Positions 30,284 to 36,859 of a stretch of DNA of 40,521 bases are shown piece after piece. A program made the position numbers and the translations under genes. The notes below the pieces were generated by a model that saw only the letters and a program-made list of their open reading frames with translations, was not told the DNA's origin and did no database searches. Origin of the DNA: an uncultured Pelagibacteraceae bacterium (GTDB lineage Bacteria; Pseudomonadota; Alphaproteobacteria; Pelagibacterales; Pelagibacteraceae); the NCBI GenBank assembly GCA_902582315.1, contig CACHRP010000009.1, positions 1 to 40,521 on the forward strand, read 5' to 3'. Every line of letters begins with the position of its first letter. The first letter of the stretch is position 1.

Positions 30284-30433
30284 TTAGAATATGGTGTAAA
30301 TAAACGGAGCAACTGCTGAACCTTGGCTCAAGATAATAAGTCCCCCAAATAAAGCTAAAACCAAAATTATAGGTAACAACCAAAACTTTTTTCTTACTTT
30401 TAAAAAATTCCAAAATTCAATTAAAAAACTCAT
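30284..30433 (-). CDS. DUF5989-like 49-residue membrane protein
   Basis: A short reading frame fits exactly between the SxtJ-like gene and the carbamoyltransferase. It encodes 49 residues: a basic N-terminal segment (SFLIEFWNFLKVRKKFW), one membrane helix (about 19-36, LLPIILVLALFGGLIIL) and a tail SQGSAVAPFIYTIF. The pattern FW.FL..RKK.WL.P......GGL...SQGSA.APFIYT is that of the DUF5989 family, which I know as a companion of carbamoyltransferases and SxtJ. Gaps are 4 bp upstream and 3 bp downstream. Function is unknown. It could recruit the carbamoyltransferase to the membrane. Confidence 0.85.
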   Translation of the reverse strand: MSFLIEFWNFLKVRKKFWLLPIILVLALFGGLIILSQGSAVAPFIYTIF

Positions 30434-30437
30434 AATA

Positions 30438-30824
30438 TTAAAACTGATTTTTTAAGCTGCTATTTGAATTATCTTTTTTAATCCAGTAACTATCTTTATT
30501 ACTTTTTTTTAAATTCAGCAAATCTTTTCCCAACATTTTCATTATTAATCCTGTTGGGGTAACAACAAAAAAATAAATAGCTCCCATTACAATTGGAGCA
30601 ATGAAATTTCCCAAGAATATTCCAAATTTAAACCAAATTTTATTTAATGGTAAAAGCAATTTTGAATTGATAAGTCCTAACGAAAGAAAAATAATTGATA
30701 TAATTAAAGACCAAGAGCGTATCTCATTTTGTTTCAATAAAGGCCAAAGAGAGATTATTAAAAAAACTATAGCAAATACTATCCCAAAATTTCTGTTTGA
30801 TGGAAGTTTTATATTTTGTTTCAT
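30438..30824 (-). CDS. SxtJ-family membrane protein
   Basis: This 128-residue protein has three membrane segments (about 13-29, 38-54 and 70-88) and the sequence FGIVFAIVFLIISLWPLL, KIWFKFGIFLGNFIAPIVMG and TPTGLIMKMLGKD, which match the SxtJ family. The name comes from the saxitoxin cluster, but the family is widespread next to NodU-type carbamoyltransferases and DUF5989. The C-terminal tail is charged and cytosolic. It begins 3 bp after thyX, so the trio may be transcribed from the thyX promoter. Confidence 0.85.
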   Translation of the reverse strand: MKQNIKLPSNRNFGIVFAIVFLIISLWPLLKQNEIRSWSLIISIIFLSLGLINSKLLLPLNKIWFKFGIFLGNFIAPIVMGAIYFFVVTPTGLIMKMLGKDLLNLKKSNKDSYWIKKDNSNSSLKNQF

Positions 30825-30827
30825 ATA

Positions 30828-31778
30828 TTATTTTATAATTTTTTCTTTAATATCAAAAGCATTCATTAACTCATTCCACTCTCGTTTAGATAGCCCTGAA
30901 GAGGCAATATCGACTTTTTTTCCAGAAATTAGATCTTTTATTATTTTTTTTCCTTTTGAGGATACTTCAGTTCCACCAACTCTATAATCCATAAAAGCTT
31001 CGAAAGTTATTGGAACCCATTTTTTTAAAGTATCTAACATTACATCTGCATATGCTCTAATTTCATATTGTGCATGACTGTCTGCTCTTAATCTTAAAAA
31101 ATTCATAAGATTAAGCAAGTCTGTTTTCCAATACCATTGTGTATAAGTGTTTAATGTTAAATTCATTCTCGCAAGTTCTCTAGCAAGTCCTGATTTATTT
31201 TCATCTATCGTAGAGCCATCATATCTTTGATTAAGCATTGTCTCATAATTATCATATGTTCTTTCAGCATCATTTTTTAATAAATTTAAAACTTCATTTG
31301 CTTGATCCCCTGTTAAAATGTCGCCTCTTCCTTGTCTGTTACTTTTTGATTGTGCAGCTAAATTTTCTTTTGATGGTAGATAAAATTCCTTATCCAAAAT
31401 AGAATATCTAGCTGAATATTCATTAACATTAGCCGTCCTGTGTCTAATCCATTGTCTTGCTATAAAAATTGGTAATTTTATATGGTATTTGATTTCACAC
31501 ATTTCAAAAGGAGTGCTGTGCCAATGTCTCATTAGATATTTTATCAATCCAGAGTCTGTAGAAACTTTTTTTGTACCCTTTCCATACGATACTCTTGCTG
31601 CTTGAACTATTGAGGTGTCATCCCCCATGTAATCTATAACTCTAACAAAACCATGATCTAAAATTGGTATCGCCTCAAATAGTATTTTCTCCAATCCTGG
31701 AGAGATAATTCTTCTTGTTTTATTGTCTTGAGATTGTAACTCTTTAATTTCTTGTTGTTGTTCTTTAGTTAATTTCAT
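30828..31778 (-). CDS. thyX: Flavin-dependent thymidylate synthase ThyX
   Basis: This 316-residue enzyme makes dTMP from dUMP using methylenetetrahydrofolate and FAD. The ThyX signature RHR-x7-S is R112[10 protein letters not shown]122 ([15 protein letters not shown]). Other family cues are [38 protein letters not shown] and [16 protein letters not shown]. At about 316 residues it is the longer form, as in many alphaproteobacteria. No thyA is in the window. It diverges from the tmRNA gene, and is followed by the SxtJ trio on the same strand with a 3 bp gap. Confidence 0.96.
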   Translation of the reverse strand: MKLTKEQQQEIKELQSQDNKTRRIISPGLEKILFEAIPILDHGFVRVIDYMGDDTSIVQAARVSYGKGTKKVSTDSGLIKYLMRHWHSTPFEMCEIKYHIKLPIFIARQWIRHRTANVNEYSARYSILDKEFYLPSKENLAAQSKSNRQGRGDILTGDQANEVLNLLKNDAERTYDNYETMLNQRYDGSTIDENKSGLARELARMNLTLNTYTQWYWKTDLLNLMNFLRLRADSHAQYEIRAYADVMLDTLKKWVPITFEAFMDYRVGGTEVSSKGKKIIKDLISGKKVDIASSGLSKREWNELMNAFDIKEKIIK

Positions 31779-31788
31779 GAATAATTTA

Positions 31789-31816
31789 TTGAATCTTTAA
31801 GTATTACTTTTATATT
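31789..31816 (+). promoter_or_regulatory. Probable tmRNA promoter
   Basis: TTGAAT at 31789-31794, a 16 bp spacer and TATATT at 31811-31816 resemble a housekeeping promoter. The predicted start falls near 31823, at the foot of a GTTGG-TTTT-CCAAC hairpin (31823-31836) that begins the pre-tmRNA. Confidence 0.5.
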
Positions 31817-31822
31817 AATCAC

Positions 31823-32079
31823 GTTGGTTTTCCAACTATGACGATAAACGAATTTCGTAATAAACATTGCGGACGTGGGGGCAGTACCCACCACCTCCAC
31901 CATTTTCAACTTATGGGGGTGAACTAGGATCGACGGATGTCTAAAGGCTGTTCTTTCGTTCGGAATTGTTCCACCGTAACGGGCTATTTATAATTGCAAA
32001 TAATAAATTTGCACTTGCAGCTTAATTAATTTTTTAATTAAGTTACGGGGTTTGGGGCACCTGGCAACAGAACGCCCCT
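31823..32079 (+). ncRNA. ssrA: Circularly permuted two-piece tmRNA (SsrA)
   Basis: This fills the only non-protein gap over 300 bp. The acceptor piece comes first: a T-arm with stem GTGGG (31875-31879)/CCCAC (31887-31891) and a 7-nt loop, then CACCTCC, A, and CCA at 31900-31902. A 12-nt spacer to be excised (31903-31914) follows. The coding piece then starts with GGGGGTG (31915-31921), pairing with CACCTCC to close the acceptor stem, and continues with the conserved GGATCGACGG. GATGT (31936-31940) can pair with ACATT (31864-31868) as P2. The tag frame is at 31996-32025, followed by the conserved GGCACCTGGCAACAGAACGCC end. Together with SmpB it rescues stalled ribosomes. The exact outer ends are estimates. 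Confidence 0.93.
31996..32025 (+). other. tmRNA tag reading frame (ANNKFALAA)
   Basis: The tag resumes at GCA (31996) and reads Ala-Asn-Asn-Lys-Phe-Ala-Leu-Ala-Ala then TAA. The ALAA end is the usual ClpXP/ClpAP degron. Its last codon and stop lie in a stem of nine pairs (32021-32029 with 32034-32042, TTTT loop), the P5-type helix. The start codon is inferred from the Ala-first pattern; the frame is open upstream. Confidence 0.75.
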
Positions 32080-32085
32080 ATTTTT
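32054..32085 (+). terminator. Possible tmRNA 3' end / terminator
   Basis: GGGGC (32054-32058) pairs with GCCCC (32074-32078), enclosing 15 nt, followed by TATTTTT. The stem belongs to the conserved tmRNA 3' end, and with the T run may also stop transcription. The next ATG is only four bases after the T run. Confidence 0.35.
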
Positions 32086-32088
32086 AAG

Positions 32089-33327
32089 ATGAGTTTAAAG
32101 AGTATAAAAATAACAAACTTTCAATATATTGTTCTATTCTTATTCTTGTTTTTATGGTTATACGCCAGAGTGGGCCAATACGATATTAGTAGTTTTATTC
32201 AAACTCACTATCTCTTTAATTATGAGCATGAGTTTCTTAAAAGAGCATTCGTTGGAGAGATTTTAAGATTAAGTTTTGAGAATTTGGATGCTGACATTAT
32301 CTTTAATTTATCCTTATTCTTTTTAATTTTTTTATCTGTAGTTTTTTTTAAAATTTTTTTTATAAATTTTAATAAAGATACTAATATAAATAAATTAATT
32401 TTTTCAATGATGGTGTTTGTAAGCCCTCTTACATTACAACATTATATTTTTGATATAGGAAGGTTTGAAATTATTAATATATTTATAACTTTATTAAGCT
32501 TTTTAATTATTAAAAAGTTTCATAAAAATACTTTTCTTACAGTAATTTTTATTTTTCTACTTTGCAACTGTATGCTGTTAATTCATGAAGGCTCTTATTT
32601 CATGTTTATTCCAATGATATTTGGATTTTGGTTTTTTAAAAGTTCTGAGACAAAAACTTTTTTAATCCAATTATTTTTATTTTTAATTATAACCTTTATA
32701 ACTTACAAAATATCTACTTTAGGACTTTCTACAAAATATTCTTTTAAGGAATATTATAATTTACTTTTAAATAAGCATTTTCTTTTTGCAGAAGATTCTG
32801 ATCATCATGGTTTTTTAAATATAAGTTTAACAGCCGTAGAGGTTTTATATAGAGATTTGTTCAATACTTATGACCCAAATGTTAAATATGCAATTTTTGA
32901 AGACACCATAAGATTAGGTTTTCGTTTCAAATCTTTAATAGATAACTTGTTATTAATTATTTTATTATCACCTACTTTTTTTATCGTTTTTACAATCTGC
33001 AGAAGTATTTTCAAGGTAAGTAATTTTAAAGTAAAATTACTTTTAATTACTCCTTTAGCATCATTTGCCCTCTTTGTTTTAGGTTACGATCATATGAGAT
33101 GGTGGGCAATAATGTTCACAAATATATTTTGTATTTTATTTAAACTTTGTGAAGAAAAAGATTTATATCTGCAAATAATATTAACAAATATTGAAAAATA
33201 TAAAGTTCTTTATATTTTTTCAATTTTTGCGTCTTTCATACTTGGTCCTGTAAAGTATATGCATACATTTGATGTAATTGAAGGGCTGAATATCTATCAG
33301 GAATTCGTTTATGACAATAAAAATTAA
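32089..33327 (+). CDS. Polytopic membrane protein, unknown, directly after tmRNA
   Basis: This 412-residue protein has around ten hydrophobic helices. A first short periplasmic loop holds YNYEHEFLKRAFVGEILR-like sequence with an EHEFLKRAFVGE motif, followed by paired helices. Such a loop with basic KR-x-x-x-G-E just after helix 1 occurs in several uncharacterised membrane proteins near surface polysaccharide genes, as far as I recall; I cannot name the family. Another conserved-looking loop is LGYDHMRWW at about 345. The ATG lies 4 bases after the tmRNA T run and has no ribosome site, so transcription may be read-through from ssrA. Its end overlaps the convergent sulfatase-like gene by 4 bp. 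Confidence 0.6.
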   Translation: MSLKSIKITNFQYIVLFLFLFLWLYARVGQYDISSFIQTHYLFNYEHEFLKRAFVGEILRLSFENLDADIIFNLSLFFLIFLSVVFFKIFFINFNKDTNINKLIFSMMVFVSPLTLQHYIFDIGRFEIINIFITLLSFLIIKKFHKNTFLTVIFIFLLCNCMLLIHEGSYFMFIPMIFGFWFFKSSETKTFLIQLFLFLIITFITYKISTLGLSTKYSFKEYYNLLLNKHFLFAEDSDHHGFLNISLTAVEVLYRDLFNTYDPNVKYAIFEDTIRLGFRFKSLIDNLLLIILLSPTFFIVFTICRSIFKVSNFKVKLLLITPLASFALFVLGYDHMRWWAIMFTNIFCILFKLCEEKDLYLQIILTNIEKYKVLYIFSIFASFILGPVKYMHTFDVIEGLNIYQEFVYDNKN

Positions 33328-34796
33328 ATTTTTTTTATAAAGTAAATATCAATCGTATCCTCAAAATGAATTCTTCTTTTTCCAGGAAACATTGGAGGTG
33401 TATCAGAAAATAAAACAAGCAGGTCATTTTCTCCCATATCATTAGATATAAATTTAGAAAGACTTTCATTGAAAAACATTTGATTATTATAAATAATACA
33501 AAACTGTTTACTTAAATTTAGAGGAAAGACATTTTCACAGTCAATATATTTTTTTTTTGTAATTGGTTCTGCGGGTATATGATTGTTCAATGTTAAAAAA
33601 ATCACGAAATTATTACTTTTTTTTTTGATGAGTTTATTAATGTTGTTTATAACATCATAATCACAGACACCGTCAAATTTCTGTTTGCACTTCTTAATAC
33701 CTAGTTGATGAAGGTCCTTTCTAAAATACGATTTATTGAAAAAATTTTTATATCTTGATCGATTAAAAAAAGACTCTTTATAGCTATGAATATAAATTAA
33801 ATTTTTATTTTTCATATTATTGATCCAACAATTATTTCTTTCCAGAAACTGCTCTAAATCACTTTTTTTAAAATCCTCATAATCAACCTCTTTATCACAA
33901 AAAAAATTCATTTCTGATCCTTGGGTTGTAATAGATCTGTTCCATTTTTTTTTAAATTTTTGAATATTCAAATTATTATTGTTTGAAACAATTTTTTTAA
34001 ATAAATTGTTTTTTAGATTTTGATTCCTAAAATTTGGGTATGATTCATTAATTATTACATAAATATTATTAAATTTTTTTTGAGTTATAATTTTTTCAAA
34101 ATTTTTAAGATACTCATCATCATCTACATTAATAAGTTTTTCTGAATTTTCAGGAAATTTATTTGAGTAAATAATTGAAAATTTTAATGTATTAAACCAA
34201 TTATCATTTCTAAAAAAGTCATTTTTAACATTTTGGTTATAATATTTTATATGGTTGTTAAAAATTCTATCATTCTTGGTCCATGTATTGGTGATTCCTT
34301 TTACTCTTTCAATTACGCTTTGATGAGACAATGAAGGATTTATATTTGAAAGCATTAATGCAATTATGAAGGAAATTAAAAAAAATTTTTGATTTTTAGT
34401 ATAAGACTTATATTTGAAATTAAGTTTATATTTTTTTTTCTCAAGGTAGAAAATTATTAATATAGTGAAAATAAAATAATAAAAAATATTAATATTTTCA
34501 TACAATATATGCCATACATAGCTATAATTCAAATTATCAATATCACGTATAATTAATTTATAAAAATTAAAATCTAGTCCATACTGGTTGAATAAAGCAG
34601 AAATACCTTCAAAAAAAATAAAAAAATACAGTAAGTAAATATGAATACAATAAATAAGAGATTGAATAGAAATAAATCCTAAATCAAAAGAATATGTATT
34701 CGATAAATAAACTAATGCGGATACGTTAATTAGAAGAACTCTATAAAAGTACGATTTTAAATTAAATTTTGATTTCATTTTAAAAGAAAATAACAT
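33324..34796 (-). CDS. Sulfatase/phosphotransferase-like membrane enzyme (alkaline phosphatase superfamily), divergent
   Basis: This 490-residue protein has four N-terminal membrane segments (about 18-34, 42-63, 103-118, 137-151) and a large extracytoplasmic domain. It resembles LtaS/EptA/MdoB-type phosphotransferases: NNIYVIINESYPNF with metal ligand Glu251, TTQGSEMNFFC with likely nucleophile Thr290 or 291 and the family Glu, LTLNNHIP, and FSDTPPMFPGKRR with Asp465. The His that normally follows that Asp (as in SDHG or GDHY) is Thr466. It ends 24 residues later, so the C-terminus is short. A second ATG at 34778 is possible. It probably adds a phospho-linked group to a surface glycan or lipid, if still active. 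Confidence 0.65.
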   Translation of the reverse strand: MLFSFKMKSKFNLKSYFYRVLLINVSALVYLSNTYSFDLGFISIQSLIYCIHIYLLYFFIFFEGISALFNQYGLDFNFYKLIIRDIDNLNYSYVWHILYENINIFYYFIFTILIIFYLEKKKYKLNFKYKSYTKNQKFFLISFIIALMLSNINPSLSHQSVIERVKGITNTWTKNDRIFNNHIKYYNQNVKNDFFRNDNWFNTLKFSIIYSNKFPENSEKLINVDDDEYLKNFEKIITQKKFNNIYVIINESYPNFRNQNLKNNLFKKIVSNNNNLNIQKFKKKWNRSITTQGSEMNFFCDKEVDYEDFKKSDLEQFLERNNCWINNMKNKNLIYIHSYKESFFNRSRYKNFFNKSYFRKDLHQLGIKKCKQKFDGVCDYDVINNINKLIKKKSNNFVIFLTLNNHIPAEPITKKKYIDCENVFPLNLSKQFCIIYNNQMFFNESLSKFISNDMGENDLLVLFSDTPPMFPGKRRIHFEDTIDIYFIKKI

Positions 34797-34893
34797 TGAA
34801 CAAACAATCTAGAAATAGATAAAATATATTTAGTGTGACACTCTTATCCTTTAATTGCTTATTTATATTATTATCTAAGCATTGGAGGTAGTT

Positions 34894-35100
34894 ATGAAAA
34901 AATTATTATTAATATTAATTTTTGTCTCAATAAGTAATTTATCTTATGCGGGTTCTTGTCCAATGTTATGGGCTGAGGTAGATGGGAAATTAGCTGAAAT
35001 TCAAAAGTTAAGAGATGAAGGGAAAAAAGCTCATGACAGCGGTGATCATTCTAAGTCTGAAGAGCTTTTAAAAAAAGCAATTAGCTTGTTAAACAATTAA
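34894..35100 (+). CDS. Small exported protein, TPR-like
   Basis: This 68-residue protein has a signal peptide (KKLLLILIFVSISNLSYA) and a mature part of about 49 residues, GSCPMLWAEVDGKLAEIQ and on, which is a helical hairpin: RDEGKKAHDSGDHSKSEELLKKAISLL resembles one tetratricopeptide-like repeat. It has a single Cys directly after the cleavage site, possibly a lipidation-like site but without a proper lipobox. GGAGG lies 5 nt before the ATG at 34894, one of the strongest ribosome sites in the window. An in-frame TTG at 34882 is therefore not used. Expression is likely high. I know no function. Confidence 0.75.
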   Translation: MKKLLLILIFVSISNLSYAGSCPMLWAEVDGKLAEIQKLRDEGKKAHDSGDHSKSEELLKKAISLLNN

Positions 35101-35114
35101 TTGTTACAATAGAT

Positions 35115-35139
35115 TATGAGGTGATTTAATCACCTCATA
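35115..35139 (+). terminator. Ten-bp inverted repeat after the small exported protein
   Basis: TATGAGGTGA (35115-35124) and TCACCTCATA (35130-35139) form a perfect 10 bp stem with a 5-nt TTTAA loop, 15 bp after the stop. A GTAAAAATTTTT follows. The U run is delayed by seven bases, so it is a weak terminator or an mRNA-stabilising hairpin. Confidence 0.5.
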
Positions 35140-35154
35140 GTAAAAATTTTTAAT

Positions 35155-35619
35155 ATGAAATTAAAATTATTTAAACAGGCTCCTAATTTTAAATTGCCTA
35201 GTACTAATGGTAATATATTTGACATAAGCAAAATAAAAAAGAATATTATAATTTACTTTTATCCAAAAGATGATACTCCAGGCTGCACTTTGGAAGCTAA
35301 AGATTTTAATAAGTTAAATAATATTTTTAATAAAAAAAATACTTTGGTTGTCGGAATATCAAAAGATACAATTACAAGTCATTTAAAATTTAAAAAAAAA
35401 TACAAAATTAAGTTTGAGTTACTTTCGGATGAAAAATTATCAGTTATTAAAAAGTACGGTGCATGGGGTAAAAAATCGTTTTTAGGTAAAAGCTATAAAG
35501 GCATTATTAGATCGACATTTATAATAAATAAAAAAAAAAAAGTTGTTAAAATCTGGAAAAATGTAAGAGTTAAAGATCATGCAAAAGAAGTTTTTTCTGA
35601 AGTTAAAAAATTAGTTTAA
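35155..35619 (+). CDS. bcp: Peroxiredoxin, Bcp/PrxQ family, one-Cys form
   Basis: This 154-residue thiol peroxidase has the family motif FYPKDDTPGCTLEAKDF with peroxidatic Cys44, and further Prx residues (VVGISKDTITSHLKFKKKYKIKFELLSDEK and IRSTFIINKK). The resolving Cys that lies five residues on in typical Bcp (CTxEAC) is Lys49, and there are no other Cys in the protein. It therefore must be regenerated by an outside thiol. It is cytosolic. It begins 16 bp after the hairpin that ends the small exported gene. Confidence 0.9.
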   Translation: MKLKLFKQAPNFKLPSTNGNIFDISKIKKNIIIYFYPKDDTPGCTLEAKDFNKLNNIFNKKNTLVVGISKDTITSHLKFKKKYKIKFELLSDEKLSVIKKYGAWGKKSFLGKSYKGIIRSTFIINKKKKVVKIWKNVRVKDHAKEVFSEVKKLV

Positions 35620-35658
35620 AGAACCTTTTTGTAGTATAAGAACTAGTTATATAAATGA

Positions 35659-36411
35659 ATGAAAAAGATTACGCGTATTTACAAGAAATTTACATTTCTA
35701 CTCAAAAATAAAATTGATATTGATAATCAAAATATAAATGTTTCTTCTTTGGAGGAAATATTTACTTTTTATGGTACGGATAAAGCCACAAGTGTTAAAA
35801 ATCAATACGATGTAAATTCAAATCTAATTATAGGCCATGGATACTCAAAATTTTACGAGCAACATTTTTCATCTTTCAGAAAATTAAAGTTTAATCTATT
35901 AGAAATTGGAACTTGGCTTGGAGCATCTTCTGCAGCTTTTACTAAATATTTTAATGAAGCAAATATTTTTGGGATAGATAGAAATTTTAAATTTAAATAC
36001 AAGTCAAAAAGAATAAGGTTTTATAACTGTGATTTAACTGATGTCAATGAGTTACACCAACTAGAAAAAAAAATAAATGAAAAACAATTTAAGATTATTA
36101 TTGATGATGGCTCTCATATATTAAGTCACATAATAAAAAACTTATTGTTTTTTTTTAAATATCTAGAAAAAGGAGGTTATTTTGTAGTTGAGGATTTTAA
36201 TGCTCCAAGAAATTACAACTATCTTAACGATAGCAACAATCAGGAGCTGTTTTTTGATGAAATTCTTTTTAATATCAAAAGCAAAAATTATTTTAAATCT
36301 AAAATATTAACTAGATCAGACCAAAAATTTTTGTTTGAAAACATTGAAAGTATAAATATTTACAAAGGAAAACATAAAGAATCGGATATCGCCTTTTTAA
36401 AAAAAAGATAA
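35659..36411 (+). CDS. Class I SAM methyltransferase (MycE/CmcI-like)
   Basis: This 250-residue protein has the motif LEEIFTFYGTDKATS (about 30-44), HGYSKFYEQHFS, then the SAM motif LLEIGTWLGASSAAFTKYF and acidic FGIDRNF, and IIIDDGSHILSHIIKNLLFFF with LEKGGYFVVEDF. That pattern (YGTDK, HGY, EIG.W.GAS, DDGSH) is that of the sugar O-methyltransferase group represented by MycE/TylF/CmcI. The IDDGSH Asp and His bind the metal and act as base. Likely role is methylation of a surface sugar. It is convergent with the MazG-like gene (7 bp gap). Confidence 0.85.
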   Translation: MKKITRIYKKFTFLLKNKIDIDNQNINVSSLEEIFTFYGTDKATSVKNQYDVNSNLIIGHGYSKFYEQHFSSFRKLKFNLLEIGTWLGASSAAFTKYFNEANIFGIDRNFKFKYKSKRIRFYNCDLTDVNELHQLEKKINEKQFKIIIDDGSHILSHIIKNLLFFFKYLEKGGYFVVEDFNAPRNYNYLNDSNNQELFFDEILFNIKSKNYFKSKILTRSDQKFLFENIESINIYKGKHKESDIAFLKKR

Positions 36412-36418
36412 ATTTGAG

Positions 36419-36790
36419 TTATTCAATAAATTTAGAAATATTTGGTTTAAAATATTTAGGTCCTTTCATTACCTTTCCGTTCTCATTATATATCGGCCTG
36501 CCATCTTCGCCTAATTTGCTCATATTAGATTTTTGAACTTCTTCAAAACATTTATCGAGATTTACACCAAAAGCATGTCCAGCGCCGTAAGTAACATATA
36601 ATATATCAGTCAAAGCATCTATTGTTTCTTTAAGATCCTTATTTTCAATCGCATGCTTAAGTTCTTTCAATTCCTCTTCTATTAGATTAATTCTTAGAGT
36701 GTTTATTTTGTTGGAACTTAGGCTGGGCTTAGTTTTTATCTCTTGTCCGAATGTTTTCATAAACACTCCAACCTTTTCGAAATTTGTCAT
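36419..36790 (-). CDS. MazG-like / PRA-PH family nucleotide pyrophosphohydrolase
   Basis: This 123-residue all-alpha NTP pyrophosphohydrolase has the metal-binding pattern LIEEELKELKHAIENKD and, about 20 residues on, DALTDILYVTYGAGHAFG. These E-x-x-E and E-x-x-D acidic clusters bind Mg. The tail CFEEVQKSNMSKLGEDGRPIYNENGKVMKGPKYFKP is typical of the phosphoribosyl-ATP pyrophosphohydrolase-like subgroup often found in phages and small genomes, probably for house-cleaning of odd nucleotides. A strong ribosome site, AGGAGG, lies 3-4 nt before the ATG. It is divergent from fumC. Confidence 0.85.
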   Translation of the reverse strand: MTNFEKVGVFMKTFGQEIKTKPSLSSNKINTLRINLIEEELKELKHAIENKDLKETIDALTDILYVTYGAGHAFGVNLDKCFEEVQKSNMSKLGEDGRPIYNENGKVMKGPKYFKPNISKFIE

Positions 36791-36859
36791 ATCCCTCCTA
36801 TTTGATTCTCTTCTAACTTAATGTATAAGAAATACATCAATACACTCAAACTAAAGTTT

